Below, in pieces: positions 31,003-35,871 of a DNA stretch of 35,871 nucleotides (the stretch's first letter is position 1; each line of letters opens with the position of its first letter). A model generated the notes under the pieces. That model searched no databases. It was given only the letters and a program-made list of their open reading frames with translations, and had not been told where the DNA came from. The DNA comes from an uncultured Eubacteriales bacterium. GTDB taxonomy: Bacteria; Bacillota; Clostridia; Oscillospirales; Oscillospiraceae. The translations under genes were made by a program, and so were the position numbers. Location: the NCBI GenBank assembly GCA_900544405.1, contig UQVA01000019.1, positions 1-35,871 of the forward strand, written 5' to 3'.

Positions 31003-32205
31003 TTACTTGGTTGCGGTTGCCAGGATATCCTTCAGCTCGGCGTTGTCCATGCCGATGGCGGACTTGATTTCCAGCTTGCCGGCAGTGGCGTCGGCCTGGA
31101 CCTGCTCGATCTGGGCCTTCATCTCATCGGAGAAGATGGTCTGGTAGTTGTCGTTGTCGGTAGCGATGCCCACAACGCCTTCCTGCAGGCCCCACTTCTC
31201 GTAGTGGCCCCACTCCAGGGTGCCTTCCAGCGCCATGCTCAGCAGGGTGCTGACGGTGACGTTGGCCTTCTTGTACATGGAGGTGCAGATGTTGGCGGCA
31301 GTGGTGGGATCGGTGGGCAGCAGCACGGTGTACTGGTCGGAGTCAACACCGATGGAGTACACGTTGCTCTCGGCGCAGCCGGCCAGAGTGCCCAGACCGG
31401 CAACACCGGCCACGGAGAAGATCACGTCAGCGCCCTGGTTGGCCTGAGCCACAGCCAGCTCCTTGCCCTTGGCGGTGTCCTTGAAGTCGCCGATCCAGGA
31501 GACCAGGATGTTGATGTCCTCGTCCACGGAGTGCACGCCCTGAATGTAGCCGATCAGGTAATCGTCCAGAGCGGTGTTCTCGCCGCCGCCGACGAAGCCC
31601 ACAATCTTCTTGTCGTTGGCCAGCTTGGCATCGCTGGTGGTCAGCAGGGCAGCGGCCACGCCGGCCAGGTAAGCGCCTTCATTCTGGCAGTGGTCCAGAG
31701 AAGCCACGTTGGGCAGGGACAGGTCGTCCTGTGCATCGTACAGGATGAACTTCTGCTCGGGGTACTCCTTGGCAACGGTCTGCAGAGCTTCCTTCATGTT
31801 GGGGGTACCGGTGATGATGATGTCCCAATCGGGGTCCTCAGCGTACTCGGTGAAGGTGGGGACCTGCAGGGTCACATCGCCGCCCAGCTCCACGACCTTG
31901 GTCCGGAAGCCGTACTTGGCAGCGGCCTCCTGCAGGCCCTCGTTGGACAGGTCGCAGATGGCGTGGTCGCCCAGGTTGGTGTTCACCACCAGCACGACGC
32001 CGATGTCGCTGGCCTTCTTGCCGAAGGCGGGCAGGATCTCATCGGAGCCGGTGGTCTCGCCGGAAGCGGCGGGCTCGGTGGTCTTGGTGTCGTTTGCAGC
32101 TTCCGTGCCCTTGGTAGTGGGGGTGGGATCGGTCTTGGCGCAGGCGGCCAGAGCGAACACCATGACCACAGCCATCAGCAGGGCCAGAATCTTGGTTGCT
32201 TTCAT
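31003..32205 (-). CDS. BMP family nucleoside-binding lipoprotein
   Basis: A 400-residue extracellular substrate-binding lipoprotein of the basic membrane protein (Med/BMP/NupN) family. A signal peptide with lipobox Leu-Ala-Ala-Cys22 is followed by a Thr/Ser/Pro-rich linker (to about 55). The periplasmic-binding fold then starts DIGVVLVVNTNLGDHAICDL and contains the family blocks IIITGTPNMKEALQ, FVGGGENTALDDYLIGYIQG and DVIFSVAGVAGLGTLAGC. Members bind purine or pyrimidine nucleosides and deliver them to the ABC permeases. The ATG follows AGGAGG. The codon use is strongly biased, as in highly expressed genes. It is the second gene after yczE in the operon. Confidence 0.92.
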   Translation of the reverse strand: MKATKILALLMAVVMVFALAACAKTDPTPTTKGTEAANDTKTTEPAASGETTGSDEILPAFGKKASDIGVVLVVNTNLGDHAICDLSNEGLQEAAAKYGFRTKVVELGGDVTLQVPTFTEYAEDPDWDIIITGTPNMKEALQTVAKEYPEQKFILYDAQDDLSLPNVASLDHCQNEGAYLAGVAAALLTTSDAKLANDKKIVGFVGGGENTALDDYLIGYIQGVHSVDEDINILVSWIGDFKDTAKGKELAVAQANQGADVIFSVAGVAGLGTLAGCAESNVYSIGVDSDQYTVLLPTDPTTAANICTSMYKKANVTVSTLLSMALEGTLEWGHYEKWGLQEGVVGIATDNDNYQTIFSDEMKAQIEQVQADATAGKLEIKSAIGMDNAELKDILATATK

Positions 32206-32270
32206 TTCTATTTCCTCCTAAAAATTCTCTATATTTTCACCCGGGATTCCCGGATAAAAACCAATGTTGG

Positions 32271-32939
32271 TTACGCTTCCTTCACCCGGAGCTCCGGCTG
32301 ATTCTCCGGCCGGCACAGGGGGATGAGATGAGCCTTGCAGAACTTGCTGGATGCCTGCAGCACGGGTCCCGTGCAGAACATGGCGATCAGCGTTCCCACG
32401 CCCCAGGCAGCGCCCAGCAGGATGCCCGGCAGGGTCAGGACCACGTCCTGAATGATCTTCGCCAGGCCCACGCTCATGTGGAATTTCTCCCGGCAGTACA
32501 TGACGATGCCTTCCATAGCGCCCAGGCCGCAGTCCACAGCCACATACAATCCCAGTCCCAGTCCCATGCAGGCAGTCCCCGCCAGGGAAACCAGAATGCG
32601 GACGACCATGTTCATTTCCGCAATGTTCAACTGCGCGAACATGGGGGTAAACAGGTTCACCCAGGGGCCGATGGTAAACACGCACAGGACGGTCCCGATA
32701 TTAATGTAGGACCGTTTCAGGAAGAACAGCGCCACCAGCAAAACGATGTTTGCAAGCATATTGGCATCGCCGTAGTTGATGTGCAGGAGCAGGTGTAGCC
32801 CATCCGAGAAGGTTGCCATGGCTCCGGAGCCGAGATCTGCTGCATAAAACAGTGCCGTTCCGGCAGAGGAGATGGCCAGTCCTAATTCAATGAGCAGGAT
32901 GTTTACAAAAAGTCGTATTATCTTTTTTGGGGTATTCAC
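32271..32939 (-). CDS. YczE/YyaS/YitT family membrane protein
   Basis: A 222-residue integral membrane protein with five or six hydrophobic helices. The repeated motif block AISSAGTALFYAADLGSGAM (about 24-43) and its second-half counterpart GLGLGLYVAVDCGLGAMEGI (about 137-156) are typical of YczE-like proteins, whose biochemical role is unknown. GTG at 32939 is chosen because AAAAGGA lies 9 bases upstream and gives the usual start. The ATG at 32975 would be only about 11 bases from the predicted transcription start, with no ribosome site. Its place directly ahead of a nucleoside-binding lipoprotein suggests a role in the same uptake system; this is inference. Confidence 0.8.
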   Translation of the reverse strand: MNTPKKIIRLFVNILLIELGLAISSAGTALFYAADLGSGAMATFSDGLHLLLHINYGDANMLANIVLLVALFFLKRSYINIGTVLCVFTIGPWVNLFTPMFAQLNIAEMNMVVRILVSLAGTACMGLGLGLYVAVDCGLGAMEGIVMYCREKFHMSVGLAKIIQDVVLTLPGILLGAAWGVGTLIAMFCTGPVLQASSKFCKAHLIPLCRPENQPELRVKEA

Positions 32940-32992
32940 GTCACGCGGTCCTTTTCTCTTCAAATTTGATTGCATCTTTCACTTCGCTAAAC

Positions 32993-33021
32993 ATTATAAA
33001 ACCCGTCAATTCCTTTGTCAA
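32993..33021 (-). promoter_or_regulatory. Consensus sigma-A promoter of yczE-bmp-ABC operon
   Basis: Minus strand: perfect TTGACA (33016-33021), a 17-base spacer and perfect TATAAT (32993-32998). Such a full-consensus promoter usually needs repression, which fits the palindrome directly upstream at 33032-33061. Confidence 0.9.
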
Positions 33022-33031
33022 TACGGGGTAA

Positions 33032-33061
33032 TGCACAAAAAAGCGACTTCGTTTTTGTGCA
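33032..33061. promoter_or_regulatory. Inverted repeat between divergent udp and yczE promoters, possible operator
   Basis: TGCACAAAAA (33032-33041) and TTTTTGTGCA (33052-33061) form 10-bp arms around a 10-base centre that itself contains CGA/TCG. It lies 10 bases upstream of the yczE -35 box and 25 upstream of the udp -35 box. The 9-mer TTTTGTGCA recurs at the gntR promoter. Confidence 0.55.
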
Positions 33062-33086
33062 GGTCTACCAAAGTTGAATTTGGAGG

Positions 33087-33115
33087 TTGTAATATGAATT
33101 TGAAGGTGCTATAAT
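33087..33115 (+). promoter_or_regulatory. Sigma-A promoter of uridine phosphorylase gene
   Basis: Plus strand: TTGTAA (33087-33092), a 17-base spacer, TATAAT (33110-33115), about 84 bases upstream of the ATG at 33199. The leader of about 75 bases shows no riboswitch that I recognise. Confidence 0.8.
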
Positions 33116-33198
33116 GCGCTTACGGGGAAACAGGTCCCCGGATCCCATTCATCCCTATCATGTATAGTTTGAATATTTTTATTAAGGAGGAATCTATC

Positions 33199-33972
33199 AT
33201 GCCTGAAACCGATAACCTGATGCACCATATTAAATGCGCCCCCGGCCAGCTTGGCAAGTACGTCATCCTGCCCGGCGACCCCGGCCGTGTGGAGAAGATC
33301 GCCGCATTCCTGGAGAACCCCCACCACGTCCAGACCTACCGGGAGTACACCACCTGGAACGGCACCCTGGAGGGCGAGACCGTCACCGTCATGTCCACCG
33401 GCATGGGCGGCCCCAGCACCGCCATCGGTGTGGAAGAGCTGAAGAAGTGCGGCGCAGAAGTTCTCATCCGTGTGGGCACCTGCGGCGCCATCGACCCGAC
33501 GCTGGTCCCCGGCACCCTCATCATCCCCACCGGCGCCATCCGCAAGAGCGGCACCGGCCGGGAGTATGTGCCCGTGGAGTACCCCGCCGTACCCAATTTT
33601 GACCTGGTCATGGAGCTGAACGCCGCCGCCAAGCGGCTGGGCTACCCCAGCGTCAACGGTATCGTGGAGTGCAAGGACAGCTACTACGGCCAGCACGCCC
33701 CGGAGACCATGCCCTGCGAGGACGAACTGCGCTCCAAGTGGAAGGCCTGGCAGCGGGCCGGCGCCATCGGCAGTGAGATGGAGAGCGACACGCTGTACCT
33801 GGTGGCCGGTATCCGCCGGATGAAGGCCGCCACCGTGCTGCTGCTGTGCCGGAACCGGGAGCGGGAAGCCCTCACCGGCCAGACCGATACCTGCTGGGAT
33901 ACCGCCCACGCCATTGAAACCGCCATTGAAGCCATCCGCAGCATCATCCGTAAGGAGAAGGAAGGGAAATAA
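33199..33972 (+). CDS. udp: Uridine phosphorylase
   Basis: A 257-residue hexameric nucleoside phosphorylase (PNP/UDP family) that cleaves uridine with phosphate to uracil and ribose-1-phosphate. The blocks VILPGDPGRVEKIAAFL (about 22-38, phosphate site), STGMGGPSTAIGVEEL (about 67-82), RVGTCGAIDPTLVPGT (about 91-106) and AIGSEMESDTLYLV (ribose-site EMES, about 190-203) are all present. They match Udp better than purine nucleoside phosphorylase, although substrate range can vary. The ATG follows AAGGAGG; the longer frame upstream is leader. It is divergent from the nucleoside transporter operon, so imported nucleosides are its likely substrates. A terminator follows. Confidence 0.9.
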   Translation: MPETDNLMHHIKCAPGQLGKYVILPGDPGRVEKIAAFLENPHHVQTYREYTTWNGTLEGETVTVMSTGMGGPSTAIGVEELKKCGAEVLIRVGTCGAIDPTLVPGTLIIPTGAIRKSGTGREYVPVEYPAVPNFDLVMELNAAAKRLGYPSVNGIVECKDSYYGQHAPETMPCEDELRSKWKAWQRAGAIGSEMESDTLYLVAGIRRMKAATVLLLCRNREREALTGQTDTCWDTAHAIETAIEAIRSIIRKEKEGK

Positions 33973-34015
33973 TTTCCTTCCGATACTTCAAAACATAAAC
34001 CTCCCTCGAAAGAAT

Positions 34016-34050
34016 ACCCCCCGGCCAATTGCCGGGGGGTGTTCCTTTTA
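34016..34050 (+). terminator. Terminator after udp
   Basis: A perfect 10-bp stem ACCCCCCGGC/GCCGGGGGGT with loop CAATT, followed by GTTCCTTTTA. It starts 43 bases after the udp stop. Confidence 0.88.
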
Positions 34051-34100
34051 TTATAAGTGTAGGACAAGGGAAAAGCCGTCCCCGAAACGCATAGGTGTCA

Positions 34101-34293
34101 GTCCTCCTGAGATTCGCCTTCCCCTGGGGGAAGGCGAATCTCAGGAAGATCGGTATCCTTCTACGCTATCCAACCGTACACCCCCTCCGTCACCTTCGGT
34201 GACACCTCCCCCTACAGAGGGGAGGCTTACGCTCCGCCGGTTTCAGCGTATGGAAATCGTGCGCATCGGGGCGTGCCGCCGCCCCTACGATGC
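34101..34293. repeat. Mosaic intergenic repeat cluster R7, with 40-bp palindrome
   Basis: Positions 34106-34145 are two head-to-head copies of the TTCCTGAG...CCTTCCCC module. They form a perfect 19-bp inverted repeat with only TG at the centre (arms start CCTGAGATTCGCC). Next, CACCCCCTCC precedes a variable stem GTCACC/GGTGAC (34189-34203), followed by CTCCCCCTACAGAGGGGAGG. CCGCCGGTTTCAGCGTATGG and the GCATCGGGGCGTGCCGCC core with CGCCCCTACGA end the cluster near 34290. It lies between two converging genes (udp and the MATE gene); 34294-34340 shows nothing further. Confidence 0.78.
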
Positions 34294-34340
34294 CACGCCG
34301 GAAGGAGTACAGGAATTCGAGCCTGTCCAGTCGGGAGATA

Positions 34341-35732
34341 TTACCCCTCCGGGAGGACAGCAGTCTCTTTTGCGCTCAGCTGCGCCGTCCGCTTTTTCAC
34401 GCAATAGAAGTAGCAGGGCACCAGGAACAGGTCCGCCAGGACCCAGGCCGCCGGGCTGGCGTAGCACACGGCGGTGAAGCCCAGCACCGGCACCAATCCC
34501 AACGCCACGCCGCCCCGGGCGATCATTTCAAATACGCCCGCAATGACCGCCAGATTGGAATAGCCCAGTCCCTGAATGGTGAACCGGAACAGATTCACGC
34601 CCATCAGGGCCGTGTAGAACGCCGCATTGACCACCAGCAATCCCCGGGCCAGAGGCAGGATCTGCGCCGCAGAATCCACGTCCTTGGAATCCAGAAACAG
34701 TCCGGACATGGGCGCTCCGCCGAAATACATGGCCGCCAGGGCCACCAGGGCGTAAAGGGTCCCCAGAATGGCGCAGTCCTTCACACCGGTATTCACCCGG
34801 TCCAGCTTCCCGGCACCCAGATTCTGCCCGGCGTAGGTGGCGGCGGTGGTGCCCATGGCGTCATAGGGGCAGGCGAACAGGTTGATGACCTTGCCGGAGG
34901 CGGTGACGGCGGCCATGGCCACGGACCCCAGGCCGTTGACGGCGGTCTGCAGCAGGATGGAACCGATGGCCGTCACGCTGTACTGCAATCCCATAGGCAG
35001 GCCCATCACCAGCAGCCGCCGGGCAAAATAGCGCTGAAATTTCAGATTTTCCTTTTCCAAATGGAGCATGGGAAACCGTTTTGCCATGTACACAAGGCAC
35101 AAAATGCCGGAGACCAGCTGGCTGACCAAAGTCGCCCAGCCAGCACCGGCCACGCCCATTTTCAGCGTCACCACGCACAGAAGGTCCAGTCCCACGTTCA
35201 GGAGGCTGGAAAAAATCAGGAAAAACAGCGGCGTGCGGCTGTCCCCCAGGGACCGGAGGATGCCGGAGAGCAGATTGTAGAGCATGGTGGCGGGGATGCC
35301 CAGGAAAATCAGGAAAATATAGTCGTAGGCATACCGGAACGTATCCGCCGGGGTGTTCATGGCGGTCAGGATACGCCCGCAGGCCAGGGTCGTCACCAGG
35401 GTGACCAGGATGGCGATGCCGCCGCCCAGCCAGATCATGTTGCCCACAAAAGTGCGCAGGCCGTCGAAGTCTTTTTCGCCGAATTTCTGGGCCACGGGGA
35501 TGGCGAATCCGGCGCAGATGCCATTGCACAGGCCCAGCACCAGAAAGTTGATGGAATTGGTGGAGCCAACTCCGGCCAGGGCCTCGTTGCCCAGGAAGTT
35601 GCCCACCACCACGGTGTCCACCATGGAATAGAACTGCTGGAACAGGAGGCCCAGCAAAAGCGGCATCATAAAGGAGAGCAGAATGGGCATGGGCGACCCG
35701 ACGGTCATATCCCGAACGTTGTTTTTTGGCAT
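34341..35732 (-). CDS. MATE family efflux transporter
   Basis: A 463-residue membrane protein with 12 predicted hydrophobic helices in two homologous halves. The first half opens MTVGSPMPILLSFMMPLLLG, then LFQQFYSMVDTVVVGNFLGN (about 30-49), the hallmark of MATE exporters. The second half shows LPMGLQYSVTAIGSILLQTA and the related GQNLGAGKLDRV. MATE proteins export cationic drugs or metabolites in exchange for Na+ or H+; the substrate here is unknown. The ATG at 35732 follows AGAGAGG; an earlier in-frame ATG at 35765 has no ribosome site. No clear terminator was seen; its 3' end runs into repeat cluster R7. Confidence 0.92.
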   Translation of the reverse strand: MPKNNVRDMTVGSPMPILLSFMMPLLLGLLFQQFYSMVDTVVVGNFLGNEALAGVGSTNSINFLVLGLCNGICAGFAIPVAQKFGEKDFDGLRTFVGNMIWLGGGIAILVTLVTTLACGRILTAMNTPADTFRYAYDYIFLIFLGIPATMLYNLLSGILRSLGDSRTPLFFLIFSSLLNVGLDLLCVVTLKMGVAGAGWATLVSQLVSGILCLVYMAKRFPMLHLEKENLKFQRYFARRLLVMGLPMGLQYSVTAIGSILLQTAVNGLGSVAMAAVTASGKVINLFACPYDAMGTTAATYAGQNLGAGKLDRVNTGVKDCAILGTLYALVALAAMYFGGAPMSGLFLDSKDVDSAAQILPLARGLLVVNAAFYTALMGVNLFRFTIQGLGYSNLAVIAGVFEMIARGGVALGLVPVLGFTAVCYASPAAWVLADLFLVPCYFYCVKKRTAQLSAKETAVLPEG

Positions 35733-35804
35733 ATTTTGAACCTCTCTTTCGGAGACGGAATCCATATTTTACGGCGAAGTAATGGCTTCCGGTGTGTAGG
35801 GGAT

Positions 35805-35871
35805 GTACGTCCTTCTGAGAAAAGCCTTCCCCTGGGGGTTGTGCCCCGCGCAGCGAATAGAAATATTCATG
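35805..35871. repeat. Mosaic intergenic repeat cluster R8, copy of window start
   Basis: TACGTCCTTCTGAG and AAAGCCTTCCCCTGGGGG lead into a 31-base segment (35841-35871) that is identical to positions 1-31. The copy stops before the ATGACTGCC palindrome only because the window ends. The 5' part matches, in reverse, 23780-23840. No clear promoter for the MATE gene was found in 35733-35804. Confidence 0.85.

Noticed and set aside
30988..32301. A 437-codon Gly/Val/Gln-rich plus-strand frame that looks like a repetitive surface protein
   Set aside because: It is the antisense of the highly codon-biased BMP lipoprotein gene; the apparent repeats come from that bias.
33116..33198. Purine or other riboswitch in the udp leader
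   Set aside because: No conserved aptamer core was recognised; the leader is short and has no terminator or sequestering stem that I can see.
1..35871. Circular plasmid or phage suggested by identical ends
   Set aside because: There are no replication, partition, mobilisation or virion genes; the shared 31 bases belong to a dispersed repeat found elsewhere in the window.

Overview
The window reads as chromosomal DNA of a high-GC, Gram-positive-type anaerobe, most likely a gut Clostridia member of the Oscillospirales (Ruminococcaceae/Oscillospiraceae) kind. This is inferred from gene content: a holB-ricT pair, a CBS-type family II pyrophosphatase, a BMP-type nucleoside transporter, the YjjI/YjjW glycyl-radical pair, sigma-A promoters and strong GGAGG ribosome sites. 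No rRNA, tRNA, CRISPR array, intact transposase, integrase or phage gene was seen. All functions are assigned by reading motifs; no database search was run.

Layout. 1-343: mosaic repeats. 354-1708 (minus): lipid kinase and NUDIX hydrolase, divergent from a CrtO-like acyltransferase (1842-2306). 2343-4603: a visibly AT-richer island with ORF remnants, two GNAT acetyltransferases, a DJ-1-like protein lacking its nucleophilic cysteine and a DUF1413-like protein, with its own promoter. 5410-10400 (minus): ansA, CBS-pyrophosphatase, holB, ricT. 10576-11592 (plus): galE. 11991-22019 (minus): a Wzx/Wzy-type surface polysaccharide operon with initiating sugar transferase, epimerase, four glycosyltransferases, a sulfotransferase-like protein, polymerase, flippase and a decayed nucleotidyltransferase. 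22566-23375 (minus): an esterase. 23998-27048 (minus): GntR regulator, YjjI glycyl-radical enzyme, YjjW activase. 27110-32939 (minus): YczE membrane protein, nucleoside-binding lipoprotein, double ABC ATPase and two permeases, divergent from a uridine phosphorylase (33199-33972). 34341-35732 (minus): a MATE exporter.

How the genes fit together. The right third looks like one nucleoside-salvage locus: uptake (BMP/ABC), phosphorolysis (uridine phosphorylase), and a glycyl-radical enzyme of unknown reaction with its own regulator. E. coli yjjI/yjjW also sits beside nucleoside catabolism genes (deoCABD). A 9-base motif is shared by the regulator promoter and the udp/yczE control region. The middle third makes and exports a surface polysaccharide that may be sulfated.

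The most unusual feature is a family of modular repeats in the intergenic spaces. Constant arms surround a short central stem whose sequence differs at each copy yet stays self-complementary; eleven such stems are listed. The first and last 31 bases of the window are identical and lie inside this family, so the window ends probably mark repeat-induced assembly breaks.
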